NCBI RefSeq assembly: GCF_021502585.1
Contig: NZ_JAKFGM010000001.1
Location: forward strand, 992,001-1,056,000
Reading direction: 5' to 3'
Length of the DNA: 64,000 nucleotides
Origin: Sphingomonas cremea
GTDB lineage: Bacteria; Pseudomonadota; Alphaproteobacteria; Sphingomonadales; Sphingomonadaceae
A model generated the notes under the pieces. It saw nothing but the letters and a program-made list of their open reading frames with translations. It was not told where the DNA came from and did no database searches. The translations under genes were made by a program, and so were the position numbers. Of the stretch, positions 27,525-36,964 are shown in pieces (position 1 is the stretch's first letter; every line of letters starts with the position of its first letter).

Positions 27525-29357
27525 TCAGCGGTTCGCTGCGATGTACCGATCGATCACCGTTTCGAGCAGGGTCATCGGAACGCTCCCGCCAAGGACAACG
27601 GCGTCGTCGAATTTGCGGAGGTCATATTTTGGTCCAAGCGCCGCCTTGGCCTTGTCGCGCAGCCGGACGATTTCGAGATGGCCGACCTTGTAGCCGCATG
27701 CCTGTCCGGGCATCGAGCAATAGCGGTCAACCTCCCCAGTGACAGAGTTGCGATCATCCCCATTGGTCGAAACGAACCAGTCGATTGCCCGATCACGGGT
27801 CCAACGCTTGGCGTGAAGCCCCGTATCGACCACCAGGCGGCAGGCGCGGAAGCTCGACGACTGCAGGTAGCCAAGCTGGCCCATCGGATCGTCGGCGTAG
27901 ACACCGAGCTCGTCCGCCAGCTGCTCGGCGTAGAGCGCCCAGCCCTCGCTATAGGCATTAAACGCCAGCATCGACCGGATAAGCGCCATGCGGTTGGCAT
28001 ATTCGCCCTGCCAGACGTGGCCCGGAATGCCTTCGTGATAGGTCAGCGTCGGCAGCGAGAAGCGCGGCCATTCCGCCGTGTCGCGGAGGTTGATGTAATA
28101 TTGGCCCGGCACCTTGCCGTCGATCGATCCGGCCGAAGCATAGCCGCCAGGAGCGCCGGCCTCGATCTCCGGCGGCACGCGCTTGATAATGAGCTTGCCC
28201 GGGACCAGCGTTGCAAAAGCTTGCGGCAGGCGACCTCTGACATCCGCGACCCGATCGTTCAAATAGGCCAGCAACTGCTCACGCCCCGCCGCCGTGTTCG
28301 GATAAAGCTGGCTCGGGTCCTTGCCGAGCGCCGCCATCCTCTCGCCAACGGTTCCGCCGGTCATGCCCTGCTTGGCCATGATCGTTTCCATCCGCGTCTG
28401 GATCGCCTTGACCTGCTCCAGGCCGAGCTGGTGGATGTCGTCGGGGCTTCGATTGGTGGTCGTTCCGGCTTTCAGCGCCCAGGCATAATAGGCGTCTCCA
28501 TCGGGCAGGTGCCACGCGCCCGCATCGGACTTGGCGACCGCCCGGTGGCGCTTCAGCTCGTCGGCCTGCCGATGCAGCGCCGGAAGCACACCTGTCGTAA
28601 CCGTTTGCCGAACCCGCTCGACGATCTTCGGATCGAGCCCTGCCTTGGCCACCGACTTGGAAATGGAAGAAACCAGGGTCGTCTCATCCGGCTTTTGCGC
28701 CGCACCGCCGCTGATGACCGCAATTGCCTTGTCGAGCACGAAATCGGGCGCAACCACACCGATACCGCGATCATGGGCCATTCGATCGGTTTCGCCATCG
28801 AGCGCTTTGACATAGCCCTCGACCCGATCGGCATAAGCCTCGGCATCCGCTGTAGTCGCGACCGTGTGCCGGCTGCTCAGGAAATCCGGAATCTCGATGA
28901 AGGCGCCGGCCAGCTGGTTCACCACATAGGGTGTGTTGCGATAGCCGATGTTGGGATCGAGGTTGACGACGTCGCCATAGGGAAAGCGATAACCCTCGTC
29001 GGTGATCTCATGCGCAGAAAGCGCGACCGCCGCATCCAGGTTGGCGGGGACGCCAAGGTCGGAAAGGTCGAGTGACTTGAGCTGGGAAAGCCGCGCCCGC
29101 GCCGCCTCGGCCAATGCCGCCCGCCCCTCTGCCGTGCGGTCGGTAAGGCGATGGGCAAGTGGCTCGCGGGCGCCGGTCGCGATGCCGAGGATGGTGGCAT
29201 TCTCGGGATATTCGGCGAGCATCTGCTCCGCCATGTCGGACAGTTGCTTGGGAAGCTCCGCGCCGGGCTTTACCTGCTGGTTGCCAACCTTGCAGCCACC
29301 AAGAAGACCTGCAGCGGCAACGCCGCCCAAAAATTCACGCCGTGCCAGTTGCAACAT
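27525..29357 (-). CDS. DUF885 family secreted hydrolase-like protein
   Basis: 610 residues from ATG 29357 (MLQLARREFLGG). The RREFLGG followed by a Gly/Ala core and GGCK looks like a Tat signal with a lipobox-like cysteine. The DUF885 fold is an M32-like metallopeptidase; the diagnostic metal motif TYHEGIPGHVWQ (HExxxH-type) and a following SEGWALYAEQLADELG, which supplies a third ligand, are both intact. Probably a periplasmic or membrane-anchored peptidase of unknown substrate. Confidence 0.88.
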   Translation of the reverse strand: MLQLARREFLGGVAAAGLLGGCKVGNQQVKPGAELPKQLSDMAEQMLAEYPENATILGIATGAREPLAHRLTDRTAEGRAALAEAARARLSQLKSLDLSDLGVPANLDAAVALSAHEITDEGYRFPYGDVVNLDPNIGYRNTPYVVNQLAGAFIEIPDFLSSRHTVATTADAEAYADRVEGYVKALDGETDRMAHDRGIGVVAPDFVLDKAIAVISGGAAQKPDETTLVSSISKSVAKAGLDPKIVERVRQTVTTGVLPALHRQADELKRHRAVAKSDAGAWHLPDGDAYYAWALKAGTTTNRSPDDIHQLGLEQVKAIQTRMETIMAKQGMTGGTVGERMAALGKDPSQLYPNTAAGREQLLAYLNDRVADVRGRLPQAFATLVPGKLIIKRVPPEIEAGAPGGYASAGSIDGKVPGQYYINLRDTAEWPRFSLPTLTYHEGIPGHVWQGEYANRMALIRSMLAFNAYSEGWALYAEQLADELGVYADDPMGQLGYLQSSSFRACRLVVDTGLHAKRWTRDRAIDWFVSTNGDDRNSVTGEVDRYCSMPGQACGYKVGHLEIVRLRDKAKAALGPKYDLRKFDDAVVLGGSVPMTLLETVIDRYIAANR

Positions 29358-29420
29358 CAGGCCGCTCTCCCTCATTTTTTAAAGCGCGCTTATCGTCGGC
29401 GCGCGCGATTTCAAGCGGCG

Positions 29421-30650
29421 TCAGTCGTTCGCCGCGATGAATTTCTCGACTACCGGCGCAATTTTCTCGCGCCATTTGCGGCCGTTGAAGATGCCGTAAT
29501 GGCCGACGTCCTTGGCCAGATGATATTGTTTCTTGGCCGCTGGCAACTTGGTCGCCAGGTCCAGCGCGGCGCGGGTCTGGCCAATGCCCGAAATATCGTC
29601 ACGCTCGCCTTCGATCGCCAGCAGGGCCGTATTCTTGATCGCCGCCGGGTCGACCCGCTTCCCGCGATGCTTGAATTCGCCCTTGGGCAGCAAATGGCGC
29701 TGGAAGACAACGTCGACGGTCTGGAGGTAAAATTCCGACGTCATGTCGCACACCGACAGATATTCGTCGTAAAATGATCGGGTTGCATCGGCGCTCTCAT
29801 CGTCGCCGACGACGAGATGCTTGAACATCTCCCAATGGCTGACGAGGTGCGATCCAAGGTTCATGGTCATGAACCCGGCCAGTTGCAAAAACCCCGGATA
29901 AACCTTGCGGCCTGATCCGGGGTAAATCATCGGTACGGTGGCGATCACGTTGCGTTGAAACCATGCGTGTGGGCGCTCGGTCGCCAGCGTGTTAACGGCG
30001 GTCGGCGCGCGTCGCGTGTCGATCGGCCCGCCCATCATCGTCAGCGTCTTCGGGGTCGCCGGATGCTTGTCGGCGTTCATGATCGCGGTCGCGGCATATG
30101 CCGGCACCGACGGCTGGCACACCGCAAGCACATGCGGCCGCTTGCCAGTCCGCTTTAGGACCGCTTCGCTGAACTCGATCAGATAATCGATATAATCGTC
30201 GAGGTCGAAGCTGCCCTCGTCCATCGGCACCAGCTTGGCATCACGCCAGTCGGTGATGAACACGTCATGCTTCGGCAGCATCCGCTGCACCGTGCCGCGC
30301 AGGAGCGTCGCATAGTGACCCGACATCGGCGCGACGATCAGCAGGGGCTCACCTGGCTCCGCCCCTACTTTGCGGAAATGCTTCAATTGCCCGAACGGCT
30401 TCCTCAGCGCGATATCCTCGTCGACCGCGACCTGCTTCTTCCCGACCAGCACTTCCTCGATGCCGAATTCGGGCTTGCCGCGCGGTGCCGATGCATGGGC
30501 AAAAACTTCAAGGCCCGCTGCAACCAGCGGGCCCATCGATGCATAGCCGAACGGATTGCTCGGGTTGCTGAGCCATCCGGCGCCGAGGCCCGCTAGCTTG
30601 CTCGCGCTGGTCAGCAGCGAACGCTGCACCTCATAGGCGTCGTAAAGCAT
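29421..30650 (-). CDS. phaZ: Intracellular poly(3-hydroxybutyrate) depolymerase
   Basis: Mobilises native PHB granules in the cytoplasm. 409 residues from ATG 30650, preceded by AAGGA; the frame continues upstream but without family similarity. The sequence YDAYEVQRSLLTSASKLA opening and the LAVCQPSVPAYAA elbow are characteristic of intracellular PhaZ, in which the nucleophile is a cysteine (Cys178 here) rather than serine. Candidate acid and His are in EGERDDISG and VGHYGIFNG. No phaC or phasin gene is recognised in the window. Confidence 0.93.
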   Translation of the reverse strand: MLYDAYEVQRSLLTSASKLAGLGAGWLSNPSNPFGYASMGPLVAAGLEVFAHASAPRGKPEFGIEEVLVGKKQVAVDEDIALRKPFGQLKHFRKVGAEPGEPLLIVAPMSGHYATLLRGTVQRMLPKHDVFITDWRDAKLVPMDEGSFDLDDYIDYLIEFSEAVLKRTGKRPHVLAVCQPSVPAYAATAIMNADKHPATPKTLTMMGGPIDTRRAPTAVNTLATERPHAWFQRNVIATVPMIYPGSGRKVYPGFLQLAGFMTMNLGSHLVSHWEMFKHLVVGDDESADATRSFYDEYLSVCDMTSEFYLQTVDVVFQRHLLPKGEFKHRGKRVDPAAIKNTALLAIEGERDDISGIGQTRAALDLATKLPAAKKQYHLAKDVGHYGIFNGRKWREKIAPVVEKFIAAND

Positions 30651-30787
30651 CAAAGATCCTTGAGATGTGGAGCACGTGGAAAGGGAATGTGGAACCGCTT
30701 TCCCGCAACGGCAAGTAAATTGCTGCGCCGCACCCGCGGCGTCGCGGCAATTGAGGCAAAGCGGACACACTGCTAGGTCGCGTACCC

Positions 30788-32560
30788 ATGGCCAGCGTCC
30801 CCGACGATAAGCAGAAGAAGAGCCTCTCCAACCTCGGCATGGTATGGAGCTTCGCGCGCCGCTATCCCGGCCACCTCGCCATCGCTGCGGTGGCGCTACT
30901 GGTCGCCGCGGCCGCCACGACCGGCGTGCCCTATGCCTTCAAGCTGATCATCGACCGCGGCTTTTCCGGCGGCGGCGATATCTCCCGCTGGTTCGAATAT
31001 CTGCTCATGCTGGTGGTGGTGATGGCGCTTGCGACCGCCGTCCGCTTCTATTTCGTCAGCTGGATTGGGGAGCGGGTCGTCGCCGACATTCGCCTCGCCG
31101 TGCACCGCAATCTCCTCCGCCTCGCCCCGGGCTTTTTCGAGGAAAATCGCCCGGCGGAGATCACCAGTCGCATGACCGTCGACACGACTATCATCGAACA
31201 GGTGGTCGGAACGACCATTTCGGTCGCGCTACGTAACGTCGTACTTGGCATCGCGTGTACGGTCATCCTGTTCGTGCTTGCACCGAAACTTGCCGCATAC
31301 CTGCTACTCGGCATTCCGCTGGTTGTGGTTCCGATCACGTTCATCGGCCGCCGGGTTCGCGCCATCTCCAAAAAGAGCCAGGACCGCATCGCCGATGTTG
31401 GCACCGTCACCAGCGAGGTGCTCGGCGCAATGAAGATCGTCCAGGCGTTCGGCCAGCAGGGCCGGGAGACCGAGCGATTCGCCCAGGCGACCGAGACCGT
31501 GTTCTCGGTGGCCAAACGCCGAATCCTCCTTCGCGCCTTGATGTCGGCGATTGTCATCGCCCTGATGTTCTCGGCGATCACCCTGGTCATCTGGCAGGGC
31601 GCGATCGACGTGCGCGCTGGTGTGATTACCGGCGGCACCATTGCCGCGTTCGTACTCTACGGCGGCCTGCTCGCCGGCGCGTTCGGTGCCCTCTCCGAAG
31701 TCTATGGCGACCTGCTTCGCGCCGCGGGAGCGTCGGAACGGCTCAACCAGCTGCTCTCGGCCAAGCCTGAAATCCGCGCTCCCGAAAACCCTGTCCCCCT
31801 CCCCAATCCGGCCGAGGGCCGGCTGGTCTTCGATCAGGTGACGTTCCATTACCCGACCCGCCCCGAAACATCGGCGCTCGACGGATTCAGTCTTGCAGTA
31901 AGGCCGAAGGAGCGACTTGCCGTTGTCGGCCCGTCGGGAGCCGGCAAGACCACCATTTTCCAGCTTGCCCAGCGCTTCTATGACCCTGAGAGCGGCCGAG
32001 TGATGCTTGACGGCGTCGACTTGAAAGACGCCGACCCGGCCGACGTCCGCCAGCGCATCGCCATGGTTCCGCAGGACGTCGTCATCTTCGCCTCCTCGGC
32101 CCGCGACAACCTCCGCTACGGCAATTGGGAAGCAACCGAGGACGAGATCTGGGAGGCCGCCCGCGACGCCAACGCGGAAGCCTTCCTGCGCGCGCTTCCG
32201 CAAGGCCTCGATACTTTCATGGGCGAAGGCGGCGCGCGCCTGTCCGGCGGCCAGCGGCAGCGCATTGCAATTGCCCGCGCCCTGCTTCGCCGCAACGCGC
32301 CACTGCTGCTGCTCGACGAGGCCACCTCTGCCCTAGACGCTGAAAGCGAGCGGTTGGTTCAGGAAGCGCTCGACCGGTTGATGGGCGACCGCACCACCAT
32401 CGTCATTGCTCATCGCCTCGCCACCGTCCGCGCCGCCGACCGGATCATCGTCATGGACCATGGCCGGATTGTCGAGGAAGGCGACCACGGTACCCTCACC
32501 GCCCAGGGCGGCCTATACGCCCGCCTGGCCCGCCTCCAGTTCGACGGGCTGGCGGCATAG
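30788..32560 (+). CDS. ABC exporter half-transporter (MsbA/ABCB type)
   Basis: 590 residues: six-helix ABC transmembrane domain (~20-310) fused to an ATPase (~340-585). Walker A GPSGAGKTT, signature LSGGQRQRIAIARALL, Walker B LLLLDEATSALDAES and the H-loop IVIAHRLAT are all intact, so it should be an active homodimeric exporter of lipids, drugs or peptides. Divergent from phaZ; no partner gene adjacent. Confidence 0.94.
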   Translation: MASVPDDKQKKSLSNLGMVWSFARRYPGHLAIAAVALLVAAAATTGVPYAFKLIIDRGFSGGGDISRWFEYLLMLVVVMALATAVRFYFVSWIGERVVADIRLAVHRNLLRLAPGFFEENRPAEITSRMTVDTTIIEQVVGTTISVALRNVVLGIACTVILFVLAPKLAAYLLLGIPLVVVPITFIGRRVRAISKKSQDRIADVGTVTSEVLGAMKIVQAFGQQGRETERFAQATETVFSVAKRRILLRALMSAIVIALMFSAITLVIWQGAIDVRAGVITGGTIAAFVLYGGLLAGAFGALSEVYGDLLRAAGASERLNQLLSAKPEIRAPENPVPLPNPAEGRLVFDQVTFHYPTRPETSALDGFSLAVRPKERLAVVGPSGAGKTTIFQLAQRFYDPESGRVMLDGVDLKDADPADVRQRIAMVPQDVVIFASSARDNLRYGNWEATEDEIWEAARDANAEAFLRALPQGLDTFMGEGGARLSGGQRQRIAIARALLRRNAPLLLLDEATSALDAESERLVQEALDRLMGDRTTIVIAHRLATVRAADRIIVMDHGRIVEEGDHGTLTAQGGLYARLARLQFDGLAA

Positions 32561-32581
32561 GATTCGCTGCCTTTGCAGCTC

Positions 32582-32809
32582 CTAAACGAGCTTAAATTTT
32601 CTAGCGACGAATAGTGGCCCAAACACCGAAATTGCGATTCCGGTGAGCGAGCAGAAGGCCAACCACATTGCCATTGCCGTACCGCCCGCTTCGTACATCC
32701 CGTAAAGCACCGGGCCAGCGAGAATGAGCCCGCGAACCTCGTTCGCCACAAGAGCAGCAAAGCCGGCCTTCACCAGCAGTCGAATGATGTTCCGCGGTTG
32801 GGTGCGCAT
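32582..32809 (-). CDS. Small two-helix membrane protein
   Basis: 75 residues with a basic N-terminus (MRTQPRNIIRLLVKAG) and two hydrophobic helices at ~15-35 and ~44-66, ending FVARKFKLV. Composition favours a real inner-membrane protein. No family recognised. Convergent with the ABC exporter. Confidence 0.65.
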   Translation of the reverse strand: MRTQPRNIIRLLVKAGFAALVANEVRGLILAGPVLYGMYEAGGTAMAMWLAFCSLTGIAISVFGPLFVARKFKLV

Positions 32810-32926
32810 TCGCCCTTCATCGCACGCAGGCAGTTAAGAAGCGGTTGATCGCACCGCATTTCCGGGCATTGGCTCAATGAGGTTCGGGAGGTGGCAAACG
32901 GCCGCTGCCGGCCCTATGGCATTGGC

Positions 32927-34144
32927 ATGCGCAGCACAAAGGCCGGATCGACGTCCTCACCGAGGCGAAGGACAAATATTCCGGCCATCTTGATGTTTGC
33001 CAATCTGGCCGGAGGAGCATTGGCGCAAACCGGCCAAACCGCGAGCGACTATGCCATCGACGCCAGAGCGCTCGAACCGCTGATCGCCGCGAACTATGCT
33101 TATCTCGACCATCTGCCGAATGGCAGCGTTCCTTCATCGCCGAAACTGATCGCCGAGCGGGATGCGGTGCACGACCGGGATTCCCTGCTTCATTATGCCG
33201 AAGACATGATGGCTTCGCTTGCGGATCATCATGCGATCACCGGTAGCTCGTTTGGGGACAGCTGGGCGGTCGTGCCTACCTATAGCGACCTTTGGATCGT
33301 CATGGATTCGCAGGGATATGTTGTCGATGCGGTGCGGGAGAATAGTCCGGCGTCCGCCGCGGGGATCAGGCCAGGCGATCATTTGACGAAGATCGGCACT
33401 CAACCGGTCGCAGAAGCCGTTGCCCAATTCTGGTCGGCTCTCGGATTGGAGCAAACTCCCGAGCGATCCGCCTTTGCCGCCCGGGTGCTTGCTGCCGGCC
33501 GGCGTGATCGACAGCGCCAGCTTGTGTTCGATGGAGTGGGAGGCCGCCGGGCCGTCACGCTCGACAATCTCTATGTAAAGTCTGCGGACATGCCGCCGCT
33601 GACGGTTCTTCGGAATGGCCGTGGCGATACGGAGATACGGCTCAACAATTCCCTCGGGGAGAATGGTACGATCGCGGCATTCGATGCGGCGATGTCTGCG
33701 ATCCCTACTGGGAGCCGTCTGATCCTTGACCTGAGCGACACGCCGAGCGGCGGAAACACAACCGTTGCTCGGGCAATAATGGGTTGGTTCGTCGACCGGC
33801 CGGTGTCGTATCAAATTCATCAGCTGCCAGCCGAGGAACGCGAGACCGGCATTCCGCGTCAATGGATCGAGCAAGTCCTGCCGCGCCCTGGAAAATATTA
33901 CCGAGGTCCCGTCGAGATCAAGGTGGGTCGGTGGACTGGCAGTATGGGTGAAGGCCTTGCCATCGGCCTGCAGGCAATCGGCAAGCCGCTCTGCGGCGGC
34001 GGCATGGCGGGGCTGAAAGGTGCGGTTTACGACTTTCCACTGCCCGCTACCGGAATGGTGGTGAAGTTTCCTGCCGAGCGTCTTTACACCGTCTCGGGAA
34101 CGCCGCGTGAAGCGGTCGTGCCACGCGCTTGTCAGCCGCACTGA
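32927..34144 (+). CDS. Exported S41-like serine protease with PDZ domain
   Basis: About 405 residues from ATG 32927 (GTG 32891 is an earlier option). A signal-like segment around residues 18-34 ends GGALAQTG. An N-terminal helical domain is followed by a PDZ (VVDAVRENSPASAAGIRPGDHLTKIG, ~135-160) and a tail-specific protease core. The nucleophile position reads VGRWTGSMGEGLAIGLQ, matching the S-x-G-E/S-A-E-x-F family pattern loosely. Similar to the C-terminal processing peptidase group but with an unusual leader; activity is inferred. Confidence 0.75.
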   Translation: MRSTKAGSTSSPRRRTNIPAILMFANLAGGALAQTGQTASDYAIDARALEPLIAANYAYLDHLPNGSVPSSPKLIAERDAVHDRDSLLHYAEDMMASLADHHAITGSSFGDSWAVVPTYSDLWIVMDSQGYVVDAVRENSPASAAGIRPGDHLTKIGTQPVAEAVAQFWSALGLEQTPERSAFAARVLAAGRRDRQRQLVFDGVGGRRAVTLDNLYVKSADMPPLTVLRNGRGDTEIRLNNSLGENGTIAAFDAAMSAIPTGSRLILDLSDTPSGGNTTVARAIMGWFVDRPVSYQIHQLPAEERETGIPRQWIEQVLPRPGKYYRGPVEIKVGRWTGSMGEGLAIGLQAIGKPLCGGGMAGLKGAVYDFPLPATGMVVKFPAERLYTVSGTPREAVVPRACQPH

Positions 34145-34173
34145 ACCTCTGAGGTAGCCTTAGCCCAGAGGAT

Positions 34174-34809
34174 TCAACGCGGCTGGGGACAGCAATCCGG
34201 ATCGATCAGAAGCTCTGGTTCAGCGCTTTCACGCTCGTCGGCGATGGTGAAAATGGGCAGCATCAGGTGAACGATGGGCCCGATGGCAATTGCATATAGC
34301 GCCGTCCCGAGACCCAGCGTGCCGCCCATTACCCAGCCCGTCGCGATCACGACCAGCTCGATGCACGTGCGCACGAACCGTACCGACCGCCCGGTGCGCT
34401 TGACCAGTCCGGTCATCAGCCCGTCACGCGGACCGGGGCCCAGGCCGGCGCCGATATAGGCTCCCCCGGCCACGCCATTCAGGAAGACGCCGGCGAACAG
34501 CATCGCCCAGGCCATTGTCAGGGAACCCGCCGGCGGGATCAGCCACAGGCTGATGTCGGTCCAGATACCGATCAGGAAGACGTTGCTGATTGTACCGATG
34601 CCGGGCCGCTGCCGAAGCGGAATCCACAACAATAGCACCGCCGCGCCAATGATGATGATGATCGTGCCAAGCCCAAGGCCTGTGCGGGCCGATAGGCCCT
34701 GGTGAAACACGTCCCACGGGTTAACGCCAAGGTCGGACCTGACCATCAGGCCGACCGAAAGACCGTATAGCGCGAGGCCGAGGAAAAGCTGGATCAATCG
34801 ACGAGTCAT
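34174..34809 (-). CDS. YczE-family membrane protein
   Basis: 211 residues from ATG 34809 with about five to six helices. MTRRLIQLFLGLALYGLSVGLMVRSDLGVNPWDVFHQGL is diagnostic for the YczE/YyaS/YitT group (the G-x-x-P-W-D-V loop), with AGLGPGPRDGLMTG later. Function unknown. It is divergently paired with a MocR regulator, the arrangement for which such regulators are called YczR. Confidence 0.88.
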   Translation of the reverse strand: MTRRLIQLFLGLALYGLSVGLMVRSDLGVNPWDVFHQGLSARTGLGLGTIIIIIGAAVLLLWIPLRQRPGIGTISNVFLIGIWTDISLWLIPPAGSLTMAWAMLFAGVFLNGVAGGAYIGAGLGPGPRDGLMTGLVKRTGRSVRFVRTCIELVVIATGWVMGGTLGLGTALYAIAIGPIVHLMLPIFTIADERESAEPELLIDPDCCPQPR

Positions 34810-34826
34810 GCCTATAGGATCGTTAC

Positions 34827-34853
34827 AAGTGGCATTGATTAATATAGCCACTT
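34827..34853. promoter_or_regulatory. Inverted repeat between yczE-like and mocR-like genes
   Basis: AAGTGGC at 34827-34833 and GCCACTT at 34847-34853 form a perfect 7-bp dyad around an AT-rich 13-bp spacer (ATTGATTAATATA). It lies 17 bp before the yczE-like start and 16 bp before the regulator start, the expected place for shared autoregulatory control. A further GTGGCC half-site-like element occurs at 34863. Confidence 0.6.
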
Positions 34854-34869
34854 TCGTGAAGGTGGCCTG

Positions 34870-36315
34870 ATGACCATGCGGAAGATCGGAGCGGCGTCGC
34901 TACAACGGCTGATGGGCGGCTGGCGGGCGGATGCGGCCCGGGTGCCGACCTACCGGCAAATTGAACAGGCGCTGCGGCTGCTCATTCTCGACGGCCGGCT
35001 GCCTGTGGGAATCCGCCTCCCCGGGGAGCGCCTGCTGGCGCCGGAGCTGGGTGTCAGTCGAACGACCGTGACTGCCGCCTACTCCGGGCTTCGTTCACAG
35101 GGCTTCATTGCCAGCCGGCACGGGTCCGGCAGCGTGACCAGGCTTCCGCGCGGGGCGGCGCCAGACCCGGCGGGCGCCCTTGATGAGACAGATATCGACT
35201 TTTCGATCGCCGCCATGCCGGCACCCAAGGAAGTGCACGCCGCCTATGCCCAGGCGCTGGAAGAGCTGCCCCGACACCTTCCCGGAATCGGCTATGAACC
35301 GGCCGGCATTCCCAGCCTCCGTTCGGCGATCGCAGAGCGTTACACCTGGCGTGGCGTGCCCACTTCGGCGGACGAAATATTGGTGACCCAGGGCGCGCAG
35401 CACGGACTGGTGCTGGTATTGAGCCTGCTCGCCCGCCCGGGCGACCCGATCGTGGTCGATCACCCCACCTATTCCAAGGCGCTCGAGGCCATCCGCGGCG
35501 CATCCTGCCAGCCCATTCCCGTCCAATTGCCCGCCGCGGGTTGGGACCTGGACCAGTTGCGGGCGACGATCGTGCAAACCGGGGCGCGGCTAGCCTATCT
35601 GCTGCCCGATTTTCACAATCCGACCGGCCGTTTGATGGGTTTCGACTGCCGGTCTCGGGCTGCAGCTATTGCCGCGAAGACAGGCTGCCACTTGATCGTC
35701 GACGAAACCATGTGCGACCTTTGGCTCGACCAGCCACCGCCACCGCCGCTCGCCTCCTTCGATCGGGCCGCCAAGGTCATTTCCATCGGGTCGATGGGCA
35801 AAAGCTTTTGGGGTGGCCTTCGTATGGGCTGGATCAGGGCGGACCGCGAATTGATTGCCGCCCTCAACGTTGTCCGCTCGGCAGTGGATATGGGTAGCCC
35901 GATCGTTGAGCAGCTCGCTGCAGCCATTCTGCTTCGCGACCCGGAGCCGACGCTGGGGGAGCGGCGGCAGGCGATCCGCGGACAACGCGATTATCTGCTC
36001 GATCTTGTTGCGGAACGCCTGCCTGAATGGCGATTTCAGCGTCCTTCGGGCGGATTATCGGCCTGGGCGGAACTCCCACGCCCAGTCAGCACCGCGCTGG
36101 CGGCGGCGACGCACAGCCTCGGCGTTCGAATTGCAGCAGGCAATCGCTTCGGAGTGGACGGCGCGTTCGAACGATTTGTCCGCCTGCCCTATGCGCTGCC
36201 CACCGACCGGCTGCTCCAGGTCGTCGAGCGGTTGGAGCAGGCTTGGGGTCAGGTCACGACACCGGGCGCGAGGCGGCTGGCCCCGGCAATGGCCGAGCTT
36301 ACGGAGGGCATTTGA
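34870..36315 (+). CDS. MocR/GntR-type regulator with aminotransferase domain
   Basis: 481 residues: winged HTH of the GntR family (~20-90; ERLLAPELGVSRTTVTAAYSGLRSQGFI) joined to a fold-type I PLP aminotransferase domain (~115-470). The PLP lysine is in ISIGSMGKSFWGGLRMGW, and the LPDFHNPTGRLM and VDETMCDL motifs are present. MocR proteins sense PLP or amino compounds and regulate a neighbour, here most likely the divergent yczE-like gene. ATG 34876 is an alternative start. Confidence 0.92.
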   Translation: MTMRKIGAASLQRLMGGWRADAARVPTYRQIEQALRLLILDGRLPVGIRLPGERLLAPELGVSRTTVTAAYSGLRSQGFIASRHGSGSVTRLPRGAAPDPAGALDETDIDFSIAAMPAPKEVHAAYAQALEELPRHLPGIGYEPAGIPSLRSAIAERYTWRGVPTSADEILVTQGAQHGLVLVLSLLARPGDPIVVDHPTYSKALEAIRGASCQPIPVQLPAAGWDLDQLRATIVQTGARLAYLLPDFHNPTGRLMGFDCRSRAAAIAAKTGCHLIVDETMCDLWLDQPPPPPLASFDRAAKVISIGSMGKSFWGGLRMGWIRADRELIAALNVVRSAVDMGSPIVEQLAAAILLRDPEPTLGERRQAIRGQRDYLLDLVAERLPEWRFQRPSGGLSAWAELPRPVSTALAAATHSLGVRIAAGNRFGVDGAFERFVRLPYALPTDRLLQVVERLEQAWGQVTTPGARRLAPAMAELTEGI

Positions 36316-36475
36316 GGAGCAATTACGGCGCGGGCGCGATCGCCGGGAATCAATAAACCGACGTTCGCCCACACGCTGTAACCTTTGGGCCGGTCATTTC
36401 GAACTATCCTGCATGATGGCCCTTGCAACGTCGCGAGCCGACTGACCATGTTAACTGATAGCGGAAGTGATGCCG

Positions 36476-36964
36476 ATGAAAGCCCAATCGAACCGCCGCG
36501 CCTTTCTTGGCCTGTCGGGTGCAGCGACTGCCGCCGCGATTTGCGTCCTGGCCAGCGGACGTACCGCTGCTGCGGATTTTGAAGTCCGGCGCAGCTCGGA
36601 CGACTGGCTTCGCCGGCTTGGACCGGCACGCTACCAGATCCTGCGCGAGGCGGGCACCGAACGTCCGTTCACCAGCCCTCTGCTCAAGGAACATCGCAAG
36701 GGTATCTTCGCCTGCGCTGGCTGCGACCTGCCGCTGTTCAGTTCGGTCGCCAAATATGACAGCGGCACCGGCTGGCCCAGCTTCAATAAGGCATTGCCCA
36801 ACTCGATCAAATATCGCCGCGACCTGACGCTCGGAATGGTCCGGACCGAGGAACATTGCCGCCGCTGCGGCGGGCATCTTGGCCATGTGTTTGACGACGG
36901 ACCGCCGCCCACCGGCAAGCGGCATTGCATCAACGGCCTTTCCTTAACGTTCAAGCCCGCCTGA
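36476..36964 (+). CDS. msrB: Tat-exported methionine-R-sulfoxide reductase
   Basis: 162 residues from ATG 36476 (GGAAG 8 nt upstream; GTG 36467 and ATG 36470 also in frame). The N-terminus NRRAFLGLSGAATAAA is a twin-arginine signal peptide. The mature domain keeps zinc Cys80/Cys83 and Cys128/Cys131, GTGWPSF and the catalytic Cys151 in RHCING. Its stop overlaps the start of dipZ by one base (TGATG), so the periplasmic enzyme is made together with a membrane electron conduit. This is the second msrB of the window; the one at 1 kb is cytoplasmic. Confidence 0.93.
   Translation: MKAQSNRRAFLGLSGAATAAAICVLASGRTAAADFEVRRSSDDWLRRLGPARYQILREAGTERPFTSPLLKEHRKGIFACAGCDLPLFSSVAKYDSGTGWPSFNKALPNSIKYRRDLTLGMVRTEEHCRRCGGHLGHVFDDGPPPTGKRHCINGLSLTFKPA

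Noticed and set aside
27678-29075. 465-codon plus-strand frame
   Set aside because: Antisense to the DUF885 gene, which has clear motifs (HEGIPGH) and a signal peptide.
33134-34141. 335-codon minus-strand frame
   Set aside because: Antisense to the S41-like protease gene; Arg/His-rich shadow composition.
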